Shown: in pieces, positions 1 to 5,659 of the stretch
Layout: each line of letters starts with the position of its first letter
Numbering within the stretch: position 1 is the stretch's first letter
Assembly: GCA_002423665.1 (NCBI GenBank)
Contig: DINJ01000241.1
Location: forward strand, 1 to 5,659
DNA: 5,659 nt
Source: Bacteroidetes bacterium UBA5543
GTDB taxonomy: Bacteria > Bacteroidota > Bacteroidia > Chitinophagales > Chitinophagaceae
Reading direction: 5' to 3'
Notes under the pieces: generated by a model
Told to the model about the DNA's origin: nothing
Seen by the model: the letters and a program-made list of their open reading frames with translations, nothing else
Database searches by the model: none
Position numbers and translations under genes: made by a program

Positions 1-746
1 TGTTTATCATCGCTGCAAAACATCAGTTTATCAGCATGAGATAAAAACAGTGGCGCCAGTTCTTCAAAGTTGCGTGCTGCGCTGCCTTCGCGTATAATGA
101 TGTTCATACCTGCCGCAAGTTTATCTCTTGCCTCATCTATTGCAAAACACTCATGATCGGTAGTCATACCGGCTGCAGCATACTTCTTTGCATCGTCTCC
201 TCTCAGCCCCGGTGCGTGGCCATCTATTGGCTTACCTGCTTTTTTTGCGGCGGTTATTTTAGCCATCACCTCTTTATCTTCAAACAACACACCCGGAAAG
301 TTCATCATCTCTGCCAGGTACCATATATCAGGATTGCCTAGCAACTCTTCAGTGGCTGCCGCATCTATATGGGCGCCTGCTGTTTCAAAAAAAGTAGCTG
401 GTACGCAAGACGGCGCACCAAAGAAAAATTTGAACGGCGAACGTTTGCTGTCATCTATCATGTATTGAACTCCTGCAGGCCCGCAAACATTGGCTATTTC
501 GTGCGGGTCCGATACTGTAGCAACTGTACCGTGCACTACAGCCAGCCTGGCAAAAGCAGTTGGTACCAGCATACTGCTTTCTATATGTACATGCGCGTCT
601 ACAAAGCCTGGCATGATGAGTTGCGATGGTGCTTGTTCTGTTTCTTCTACAGAAACAATCTTTCCGTTTTCTACAGATACATTAGCGGGATATATGCGAC
701 GTCGAACCAGGTCAACCAACTGTCCCTGAATAGTGAAATGATGCAT
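1..746 (-). CDS. ade: Adenine deaminase, N-terminal 248 residues (3' end beyond left edge)
   Basis: Adenine deaminase (EC 3.5.4.2) of the amidohydrolase superfamily converts adenine to hypoxanthine and ammonia in cytosolic purine salvage. The 248 visible residues match the family signatures in order: [14 protein letters not shown] (residues 46-59, with the metal-binding HxH at 52 and 54), SDPHEIANV (79-87), [15 protein letters not shown] (111-125), EMMNFPGV (146-153, whose Glu probably bridges the two metals), DGHAPGL (175-181), TDHEC (196-200), REGSAARN (219-226) and CSDDK (244-248, with the metal-binding Asp). Full-length enzymes are roughly 540-590 residues, so more than half is outside the window. 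The start at 746 is secure because an in-frame TGA lies two codons upstream. The short N-terminus, with HxH near residue 52, is usual for Bacteroidota forms from memory, whereas E. coli Ade has a longer one. The gene follows a terminator, so it has its own transcription start. No missing key residue is seen. Confidence 0.96.
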   Translation of the reverse strand, partial: MHHFTIQGQLVDLVRRRIYPANVSVENGKIVSVEETEQAPSQLIMPGFVDAHVHIESSMLVPTAFARLAVVHGTVATVSDPHEIANVCGPAGVQYMIDDSKRSPFKFFFGAPSCVPATFFETAGAHIDAAATEELLGNPDIWYLAEMMNFPGVLFEDKEVMAKITAAKKAGKPIDGHAPGLRGDDAKKYAAAGMTTDHECFAIDEARDKLAAGMNIIIREGSAARNFEELAPLFLSHADKLMFCSDDK

Positions 747-750
747 GAAT

Positions 751-758
751 CAAATTTA
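751..758 (-). promoter_or_regulatory. Candidate Bacteroidota -7 promoter element for ade
   Basis: On the minus strand this reads TAAATTTG, a perfect match to the Bacteroidota -7 consensus TAnnTTTG. It sits between the preceding terminator and the ade start and ends 4 bases before the ATG. I find no clear TTG-type -33 box at the expected distance: that position falls on the T-tract of the terminator (TTTTATTTA), a partial match at best. If used, the transcript would have almost no leader. Confidence 0.35.
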
Positions 759-772
759 GCCAAACCATCCTA

Positions 773-805
773 AATAAAACAGCCTGCACATTATGTGCAG
801 GCTGT
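773..805 (-). terminator. Rho-independent terminator after the YHS lipoprotein gene
   Basis: A perfect 12-bp inverted repeat (779-790 with 794-805, ACAGCCTGCACA on the left arm) closes a 3-base loop. On the minus strand it is followed at once by the T-rich run TTTTATTTA. It starts 19 bases after the stop codon of the YHS lipoprotein gene and separates that gene from ade. Confidence 0.9.
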
Positions 806-824
806 GTATGTCGTGTTGGAATGA

Positions 825-1118
825 TTAATTCTTTGCGTACTTGGCAGGATTGGCGTCGTAGGCTTCTTTACATGTAGAACTGCAAAACCATACTGTGTCA
901 GTACCATTTACCGAATATTCCGTCCAGGTATCATCTTTCACCATGTCGCATACCGGGTCTACTTTCGCATTGGGGTCAGCTACCTCGGTTGGTTCAGTAG
1001 TTTCTGTAGCAACTGCTTCAGTTGTTGTTTCTTCTGTACTTGCAGATTCTGCATTGTTTTCGCCGCCGCAAGATGCCATAAATGCAACTGATGCTATAGC
1101 TATTATGTATTTCTTCAT
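825..1118 (-). CDS. YHS-domain lipoprotein (putative metal-binding)
   Basis: A 97-residue predicted lipoprotein. The N-terminus has a lysine pair, a hydrophobic core and a lipobox-like MASC with the acylated cysteine at residue 17. Residues 18-50 are a low-complexity Thr/Glu/Ala tether that should hold the domain away from the membrane. Residues 51-97 form a single YHS domain: DPVCDM (54-59), then a WFCSSTC segment with Cys79 and Cys83, and the closing NPAKY (90-94). YHS domains belong to the TRASH-like metal-binding group and often accompany copper or other heavy-metal handling proteins, so Cys57, Cys79 and Cys83 are the probable ligands. The specific metal and role are unknown. It lies 21 bases after the stop of the 74-residue membrane protein gene and before a strong terminator, so it is probably the second gene of a two-gene unit. 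There is no clear Shine-Dalgarno site. Confidence 0.88.
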   Translation of the reverse strand: MKKYIIAIASVAFMASCGGENNAESASTEETTTEAVATETTEPTEVADPNAKVDPVCDMVKDDTWTEYSVNGTDTVWFCSSTCKEAYDANPAKYAKN

Positions 1119-1130
1119 AATTATTCGTTT

Positions 1131-1146
1131 GCCGTAAAACTACGGC
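1131..1146. repeat. 6-bp inverted repeat between the two small genes
   Basis: GCCGTA and TACGGC flank a 4-base loop. On the minus strand the hairpin contains the stop codon of the 74-residue protein gene and ends 12 bases before the YHS lipoprotein ATG. On the plus strand the right arm runs into TTTTTATCTTTTT, which gives it the form of a weak terminator for antisense transcription. Confidence 0.5.
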
Positions 1147-1364
1147 TTTTTATCTTTTTGCACTGCACGCACAGGTACTGCGGTTATTTTCTTTGTCAGT
1201 ACCAGCATGTTGAATACCAGGTAGGTTGCGCCTGCTGCAATAGTTGCGAGTAATATGATCCAGAACCCCGCTGCATTGCCGAAAGTGGTGAACGCCTTTG
1301 TCAATATCACAATCAACATAGCTATTGCCATGCCTGTACCCAGGTATTTTTGTTGGTTATTCAT
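1140..1364 (-). CDS. Small two-helix membrane protein, function unknown
   Basis: I do not recognise the family of this 74-residue protein. It has two hydrophobic stretches, about residues 8-28 and 34-56, joined by a short Gly/Asn/Ala turn (29-33). The tail is rich in lysine and arginine (LTKKI at 56-60, ending KDKKP). The positive-inside rule would put the tail in the cytoplasm and make both termini cytoplasmic. The start at 1364 is supported by a Shine-Dalgarno-like AAAAGGAAG just upstream. The gene follows the terminator of the surface-protein gene and precedes the YHS lipoprotein gene by 21 bases, so the two small genes are probably co-transcribed. A shared role in the envelope is possible but unproven. 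Its membrane topology, a legible ribosome site and its fit between terminator and neighbour argue that it is a real gene. Confidence 0.75.
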   Translation of the reverse strand: MNNQQKYLGTGMAIAMLIVILTKAFTTFGNAAGFWIILLATIAAGATYLVFNMLVLTKKITAVPVRAVQKDKKP

Positions 1365-1372
1365 TGGTCTAT

Positions 1373-1381
1373 CTTCCTTTT
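1373..1381 (-). promoter_or_regulatory. Ribosome binding site of the 74-residue protein gene
   Basis: The minus strand reads AAAAGGAAG, ending 8 bases before the ATG at 1364. It is the clearest Shine-Dalgarno-like sequence in the window; the other genes show little or none, as is common in Bacteroidota. Confidence 0.6.
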
Positions 1382-1398
1382 CAGTAAAGTTAAGGAAT

Positions 1399-1436
1399 GT
1401 ATCAATACAAAGAGGCGGCCATTGGCCGCCTCTTTG
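1399..1436 (-). terminator. Rho-independent terminator after the surface-protein gene
   Basis: A perfect 13-bp inverted repeat (1408-1420 with 1424-1436) has a GC-rich core (GAGGCGGCC), a 3-base loop, and A/T ends that supply the T-tract. It begins 19 bases after the stop codon at 1456. The stem ends are symmetrical (CAAAG/CTTTG), so it could stop transcription on either strand, but all adjacent genes are on the minus strand. Confidence 0.9.
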
Positions 1437-1455
1437 CTAATGGTTATGCTAACAA

Positions 1456-4065
1456 TTACTGTATTGTTACCTTAGCCTGGTAAGTGTCGTGTCCGCTCAC
1501 CACCTGCATCAGGTATATACCTTTTGCAGCGTTCGCCAATTCAACAGTTACTTTTTGAGTATTGCTTACCTCGTGGCTGTATACCACCTGGCCTTGCAGA
1601 TTGGTAATTACAATTTGTGCCTGCTCTTTGGTTGGCAGTTCCAGTACAAATGTGCCGTTGTTGGGGTTTGGATAAATATTCCATGTACCCTCTTCAGCTA
1701 TTTCCTGCAAGCTGATATCGCCATTTTCGTCGTTGTTGCGTCCTCCTTTAGAAGAGCCGCAAGGGCCTACATAGCAGCCGTGTGCCAGGTGAGTAGCCAC
1801 AGCATTGGCAGATATACATATGGTCTGCGGGTTGCTGTTGTTACCCGGAGGTATATGGCATACCAGCACTTTGTTATTATTGTTGCCGCAGCGTGCGTCA
1901 ATAACTTTTATGGTCTGGCTCTGGCTGTAAGTACAACCGTTAGCGTCAGTAATAGTTACCGTGTAAACAGTTGTGCTGGTTGGGCTTACTGTTGAATAGG
2001 CGGTATTATCGCCATTGCTCCAGCTGTAAGAATAACCCGGTGTGCCACCATTAGCTGCAGCAGACAGTGTTACTGATTGAGGCCCGTAACCAAGATATAT
2101 CGTATTAGCCGCATGCCCTGCAATGGTAGGAGAAGGGCTTACAGATATGCTTCCTGATACAGCGGTAGCAGGTTCAGTTATTTCTGCTGTGTCTTCAGCA
2201 GTACAGCCATTTGCATCTACAATGCTCACCGAGTAAGTGCCTGCACCTACGCTGCTCAGGTCCTGTGTAGTGGCACTGTTGCTCCATGTATATGACACAG
2301 GAGATGTTGCGTTGTTTACAGTCAGGTCTATAGCACCGGTAGCTGCGCCATGGCACAATACATTCGTAACCGATGTGCTGGTAGTGATGTTACAAGGTAT
2401 AACTGTAATAACGAATGCCTGTGTCGCATGTCCGCAGTGGGTACTGCCAAAGTGGTTAGTTTCATCCTCAATCTCTATTAATATGTTGTGATCGCCGCTA
2501 TCTGATAAAGCCGGTGTACCACTGATAGTCCAGGTACCGTTATTGTTGTCCACTATTGATAACCATGAGGGAAGCTGAGCTTGTTCTACATCCACTTCAT
2601 CACCCTGAGCAATGTCTGCATCAGATACTCCGAAAGTATAGCTGAATAATTGTCCGGCAGTGATAGTTGTATTGCCCTGTGTGGTGGTGAATGCTGGTGG
2701 AGTATTGATGATATAGTAAACTGTATCATCCTTTGTCTCTGAGTAGCTGTCTGTAGCACGCACTACAACCTCATTAATGCCCCAGTTGGCAGATGAAGTA
2801 AGCCATGTAAAATTGGTGGATGCGGGGTTGGCAGCTACAGTGGGTAATGATGGAGAAAAGCTCATACCTGTTTGCGCAGTACTTGCCAATGATAGTATTA
2901 CATCATCGGCAGTGTCCACGTCTGTTGCAGTGTATGTCTGGTTGATTGTATCACCCGGCAGGTAGCATAATATACTTCCATTGCCTAATGAAGGTGCTAC
3001 AAAGTTCGGTTTCAACGATACGGCAATATTAACTATTGTATTCGCCTGTACACCTGCATTGTCCTGTGCCAGGAAGTTTACCTGGTAGGTACCCACGCTG
3101 GAAATAGTTGGTGTCCATGAGAATGATTGAGTTACAGGATTACCATTTACAGGATTAAACGTTGCTCCTACCGGCAGGCCAACTGCACTTAGAGAAACGG
3201 ATGAATTGGGGTCAATATCAGAAGCTTTTACGTTAAATGATAATAACTGTCCGGGTTGAATCACGTAGTTGATATTATTATCAGGGGTCACTGTATAGTC
3301 AAACACGGGCGGAGTAGATGGTGGGGTTACGCGTATCATCAGGTCCAGTTGAACACGGGCTCCTTTTGAATCGGTAACAAAAATAGCCGTGTTCCACAAG
3401 CTGTTTAACGGCTTACCCACTGTATTAAATGTTATCAGGCCGCTGCTGGAAACAGACAAACCGGGAGGTTGAACTGTACCGGATCCAAACTGGTTGTTGG
3501 GTACCAAAGAAAAGGTAAGCGAATCCCCATTCGGGTCAGTTGCCGGTATTTGATACGTAGCCGCTGCTGTATTTATAGGCAGGCTGATGAAGGGCGGTAC
3601 TGTGGAAACAGGAGCATCATTACTATTGCCTACAGTTACTATGGTACTTACCCTGTATTGATCGTCAGCATTATTAGCTAATGTGCTTACCCGGCAACAA
3701 CCATCAAAGTACGCCGTGTAGTTTGCGGTTGTAGTGGGGTACGTTCTTACTACAGTATATTCACCATAAAACCAGTCTTCAGTTGTGTTAACTGAAGTAA
3801 CCGTGAGCTGTATACCAACGTTTCCTGCACCTGTAATAAAACCGCCGGTACTTACTGTAGCGCCAACATTGGGATTGCCATAAAACGAACGCCTCCAGGC
3901 CTGTGTAATGCGAAAACGTATTTGGTACGGATTTCCCGCAACTCTTTCCCAGGTAATGTTTCCGTACCGGAAGTGGGTGGCTTGAGCCTCTTCGGGCTGT
4001 AACATCAGCATGCTGACCAGTAGCATGCTGAGTTTAAACAATTGAAACTTTAGTGCTTGTTTCAT
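1456..4065 (-). CDS. T9SS-secreted multidomain surface protein with Ig/cadherin-like and SprB-like repeats
   Basis: An 869-residue secreted or surface-attached protein. Residues 1-29 are a signal peptide with probable cleavage after AQA. Residues 30-150 are an N-terminal module starting THFRYGNITW and containing the Cys pair DGCCR (121-125). About 155-555 holds four cadherin/putative-Ig-like modules with Asp-rich motifs (ATDPNGDSLTF 175-185, SDIDP 282-286, TDVDTADD 381-388, SDADIAQGDE 481-490). About 558-632 is an SprB-type repeat and 633-722 a second related one; both end in a DANGCT sequence. Residues 724-769 are a Cys/His-rich module around VCHIPPGN. Residues 794-869 are a type A T9SS C-terminal sorting domain (YPNPNNGTF, later AAKGIYLMQV). 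That domain directs outer-membrane export and is normally removed, with anchoring to lipopolysaccharide. Adhesion or matrix function is an inference; no enzymatic domain is visible. It is transcribed alone, as terminators lie on both sides. No Shine-Dalgarno site is evident. Confidence 0.93.
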   Translation of the reverse strand: MKQALKFQLFKLSMLLVSMLMLQPEEAQATHFRYGNITWERVAGNPYQIRFRITQAWRRSFYGNPNVGATVSTGGFITGAGNVGIQLTVTSVNTTEDWFYGEYTVVRTYPTTTANYTAYFDGCCRVSTLANNADDQYRVSTIVTVGNSNDAPVSTVPPFISLPINTAAATYQIPATDPNGDSLTFSLVPNNQFGSGTVQPPGLSVSSSGLITFNTVGKPLNSLWNTAIFVTDSKGARVQLDLMIRVTPPSTPPVFDYTVTPDNNINYVIQPGQLLSFNVKASDIDPNSSVSLSAVGLPVGATFNPVNGNPVTQSFSWTPTISSVGTYQVNFLAQDNAGVQANTIVNIAVSLKPNFVAPSLGNGSILCYLPGDTINQTYTATDVDTADDVILSLASTAQTGMSFSPSLPTVAANPASTNFTWLTSSANWGINEVVVRATDSYSETKDDTVYYIINTPPAFTTTQGNTTITAGQLFSYTFGVSDADIAQGDEVDVEQAQLPSWLSIVDNNNGTWTISGTPALSDSGDHNILIEIEDETNHFGSTHCGHATQAFVITVIPCNITTSTSVTNVLCHGAATGAIDLTVNNATSPVSYTWSNSATTQDLSSVGAGTYSVSIVDANGCTAEDTAEITEPATAVSGSISVSPSPTIAGHAANTIYLGYGPQSVTLSAAANGGTPGYSYSWSNGDNTAYSTVSPTSTTVYTVTITDANGCTYSQSQTIKVIDARCGNNNNKVLVCHIPPGNNSNPQTICISANAVATHLAHGCYVGPCGSSKGGRNNDENGDISLQEIAEEGTWNIYPNPNNGTFVLELPTKEQAQIVITNLQGQVVYSHEVSNTQKVTVELANAAKGIYLMQVVSGHDTYQAKVTIQ

Positions 4066-4322
4066 AAAAGGGTGTTTTTAAAGATGAATAATAAATATTG
4101 ATTTAGTTAAACAATACTATTTCGTCACTATGTCCTTACGGCATAGGTATCTTGTATGACTCCCCCTTAAATTGTTTGCTGAAAAAAAGATGGCAGGTAT
4201 TATCCTGCTTAAAAATGGATATGCAAGATCTGATTATAATATAAAAAAATCAAGGGTTATTATATTCGTAACGATATAATAACCCTTAAATGCCTGCCTG
4301 ATAGGCATTAAAAAATAATTAA
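4066..4322. other. AT-rich intergenic region between MbnP-like and surface-protein genes
   Basis: These 257 bases hold no credible gene. They contain the terminator of the MbnP-like gene (4243-4287), a 7-bp inverted repeat just before it (4289-4295 with 4303-4309), and a 5-bp hairpin (4193-4197 with 4204-4208). The promoter of the surface-protein gene must lie here. The best -7-like match on the minus strand is TAGTATTG at 4113-4120 (one mismatch to TAnnTTTG), with no TTG box at the right distance, so I do not call it. Confidence 0.7.
4243..4287 (-). terminator. Rho-independent terminator after the MbnP-like gene
   Basis: A perfect 14-bp inverted repeat (4252-4265 with 4274-4287) surrounds an 8-base loop. 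On the minus strand it is followed by GA and a run of seven T. It lies 35 bases after the stop at 4323. The stem is AT-rich apart from a GGG/CCC base, but the long arms and T-run make it convincing. Confidence 0.88.
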
Positions 4323-5117
4323 TTAGTGCCCCGCGCTGCCCTGGCCGGCTATTGAGAACATGTGAGCGTAGTTCTCAGCCATCATTGTAGCACCCGGTCC
4401 TATTGTATCTACTATTGGCAATGTGCTAAAATCTATTTGATGAGGGCCGTCAAACCATTTTGCTACGTCTGCATTTATGTGCACATGCATAGTGTTGCCG
4501 TTCACCGTCATTGGCTCATCAAATTGTAGTGTCACGTTTTTGATAGTGTTGTACATACCCTGGTAGCCGCCAATATGGTATTTCAATGTGCCGTTACCCG
4601 ACCTTGGTGCAAAACCAGCCAGCATGGCCATGATATAACCCTTCCCCTCTCCCATATACATGCCATTAGCCGTATCCAGGTCGTTGCCCACTTGCAGTGT
4701 ATCAATATTTTTATAAAAGTCAACGCCGATAGTAAATGATACTGAATTGTATTCACCAGCCGGTACGTTAGCAATGCTGATGAGTTGCGAACTTGCTACA
4801 TCTTCTTTTACAAGGTGGTAGCTTTCGGGTTCGTTATACCTTGTGCCGTCAGCTGCATTGAATGCAATATTGCTGATGTAATAGTTGAAATGTGTAATCC
4901 TGTAGGTATCTCCATCGTCGGTAGTGTACCATACGTTGCCCAGGTCCAGGTTTTGATCTTTAACTACGTTGTTGAAGTGGACGTCAAAGCTGCCTTTTGC
5001 AGTAGTAGTATTTGAACCCGGCATGTCGCCCTCCGGACTAACATTTACTTTCTCCCGTTTACAGGCCGAAATAACCAATAAACCGGCCAACAATACCGAT
5101 GCTGATGTAAGTTTCAT
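4323..5117 (-). CDS. MbnP-like (putative copper-binding) lipoprotein
   Basis: A 264-residue lipoprotein resembling the MbnP family, periplasmic or surface copper-binding proteins first noted in methanobactin clusters and widespread in Bacteroidota. I start it at 5117 because this gives a proper lipoprotein signal (MKLTSASVLLAGLLVISAC, acylated Cys19). The same frame stays open to 5210, but that extension overlaps the preceding gene and would bury the signal. Family-like features are FNYYISNIAF (77-86), VPAGEYNSVSFTIGVD (118-133), the LDTANGMY segment (147-154), YHIGGYQG (180-187), HVHIN (211-215) and NYAHMF (249-254), ending in His264. Candidate metal ligands are His181, His211, His213, His252 and several Met. 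Family members as I recall them read GMYWxW; here it is GMYMGE, so those Trp residues are absent. No MbnH-type dihaem peroxidase is adjacent. It follows the PagL-like gene by 64 bases. Confidence 0.8.
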   Translation of the reverse strand: MKLTSASVLLAGLLVISACKREKVNVSPEGDMPGSNTTTAKGSFDVHFNNVVKDQNLDLGNVWYTTDDGDTYRITHFNYYISNIAFNAADGTRYNEPESYHLVKEDVASSQLISIANVPAGEYNSVSFTIGVDFYKNIDTLQVGNDLDTANGMYMGEGKGYIMAMLAGFAPRSGNGTLKYHIGGYQGMYNTIKNVTLQFDEPMTVNGNTMHVHINADVAKWFDGPHQIDFSTLPIVDTIGPGATMMAENYAHMFSIAGQGSAGH

Positions 5118-5144
5118 ACTATGTTCTTTAAATCGAACCAGTAA

Positions 5145-5172
5145 GTTATATAATTTTTGTAAAAAAGTGCAA
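5145..5172 (-). promoter_or_regulatory. Possible promoter upstream of the MbnP-like gene
   Basis: In the 64-base gap the minus strand carries TTGCAC (5167-5172), 16 bases, then TATAAC (5145-5150). This resembles a sigma-70 type pair. Read as a Bacteroidota promoter it gives a TTG box and, 21 bases on, a poor TAACTTAC -7 element. No terminator separates the two genes here, so this may be an internal promoter or chance in AT-rich DNA. Confidence 0.28.
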
Positions 5173-5181
5173 TATCCCCAT

Positions 5182-5659
5182 CTATATACCCATACCGAGG
5201 CCAAATTCAAGGTGGGAGGCCTCCAGGTTGTTGGACTTGATAAAGCCGTTCACGGTCAGCTCTTTTAATATCCCTGTCTCCTGTTGCAGTACATAATAGC
5301 AATATCCCAGCTTTTGTATTGTTTTGTCTTTATTAATATATGAATGTCTGAACGGTATGCCCAGCTGTGCAATCACCCCTATTTTGCCCAATACAAACTC
5401 ATGCCCTGCGAATATCACACCCTCCCATGATTGGGCTGCTTCTTTACCTACCTCTATCTCATTATACCGCAAAAAAGCGTGCATGGCGGTAAAATAACTA
5501 TAGTCTATACCAGCCAGTATCTTGTTTCTGCTACCGTATCGCTTGCTGGCATATAGTGTAGCGGCATATACAGGGTACATCGGTCCGTCCACATTGTTGT
5601 ATTCCGTCATGCCCATGCCTATCCTTGCCTGCACCATCCATCGATTGGAGAGCTTTTCA
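5182..5659 (-). CDS. Acyloxyacyl hydrolase (PagL-like) outer-membrane barrel, C-terminal part (5' end beyond right edge)
   Basis: The C-terminal 158 or so residues of a gene whose start is off the right edge. The frame is open through the ATG at 5637 to the window end (EKLSNRW before that Met), so that Met is probably internal. The pattern fits Bacteroidota members of the PagL-related acyloxyacyl hydrolase family, outer-membrane barrels of which the best-known members remove a lipid A acyl chain. It shows alternating strands, a KILAGIDYSYFTAMHAFLRY segment (5513-5572), HEFVLGKIGVIAQLG (5361-5405), a KLGYCYY strand, and a C-terminal strand with SHLEFGLGMGI. The classic PagL His-x-Ser-Asn active-site motif is not visible in the aligned region (GFIKSNN), so lipid A deacylation is uncertain. 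Its partner downstream is the MbnP-like lipoprotein, with no terminator between them. An unrelated barrel is the main alternative. Confidence 0.62.
   Translation of the reverse strand, partial: EKLSNRWMVQARIGMGMTEYNNVDGPMYPVYAATLYASKRYGSRNKILAGIDYSYFTAMHAFLRYNEIEVGKEAAQSWEGVIFAGHEFVLGKIGVIAQLGIPFRHSYINKDKTIQKLGYCYYVLQQETGILKELTVNGFIKSNNLEASHLEFGLGMGI

Noticed and set aside
369..773. 134-codon open frame on the plus strand
   Set aside because: It is antisense to the well-conserved adenine deaminase sequence and has no family-like pattern.
1385..1411. Possible promoter of the 74-residue protein gene (TAACTTTA with an upstream TTTG)
   Set aside because: The -7-like element has one mismatch and the TTTG is only 15 bases away and part of the terminator stem, so I could not support it as a feature, although a promoter must exist nearby.
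1489..1995. 168-codon open frame on the plus strand
   Set aside because: It lies wholly opposite the surface-protein gene, has no recognisable domain, and is explained by that gene's codon composition.
1981..2380. Possible nucleotide repeat array in the SprB-like region
   Set aside because: The two modules resemble each other in protein sequence (DANGCT and the Tyr/Trp-Ser motifs) but the DNA has diverged. There is no tandem DNA repeat or CRISPR-like periodicity.
4289..4309. 7-bp inverted repeat AATGCCT/AGGCATT as a separate terminator
   Set aside because: It has no T-run after it on the minus strand. The T-rich stretch precedes it, and the strong terminator lies just downstream.
5118..5210. 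N-terminal extension of the MbnP-like gene to an ATG at 5210
   Set aside because: The extra 31 residues would place the lipoprotein signal internally and overlap the end of the upstream barrel gene. Starting at 5117 gives a standard lipobox signal peptide.

Overview
The window looks like chromosomal DNA from a Bacteroidota bacterium, probably of the Chitinophagia/Sphingobacteriia type. The signs are a large secreted protein ending in a type IX secretion (T9SS) sorting domain, lipoproteins with Bacteroidota-style lipoboxes, an adenine deaminase of the short-N-terminus form, a TAnnTTTG promoter element, and mostly weak Shine-Dalgarno sites. The lineage call is inference from gene content. I saw no mobile element, CRISPR array, tRNA or rRNA.

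All six genes lie on the minus strand, so transcription runs from high to low coordinates. In that order they are: (1) the 3' part of an acyloxyacyl hydrolase (PagL-like) outer-membrane barrel gene, running off the right edge; (2) an MbnP-like lipoprotein, best started at 5117 rather than at the longer open frame from 5210; (3) an 869-residue T9SS-exported surface protein with cadherin/Ig-like modules, SprB-like repeats, a Cys/His-rich CHIPPGN module and a C-terminal sorting domain; (4) a 74-residue two-helix membrane protein of unknown function; (5) a 97-residue YHS-domain lipoprotein; (6) the 5' part of an adenine deaminase gene, running off the left edge.

Three clear intrinsic terminators on the minus strand, after genes 2, 3 and 5, divide the window into short units: [PagL-like + MbnP-like], [surface protein], [74-aa membrane protein + YHS lipoprotein] and [adenine deaminase]. 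Nearly everything except the deaminase is a cell-envelope or secreted product. The MbnP-like and YHS proteins both belong to metal-associated families, but they are in separate transcription units and nothing shown here proves a common pathway. The deaminase is a purine-salvage enzyme and looks unrelated to its neighbours.

I did not find a convincing new multi-gene system. The observations most worth a second look are the Cys/His-rich module of the surface protein, the loss of the usual tryptophans in the MbnP-like protein, and the -7 element set almost directly against the deaminase start codon.
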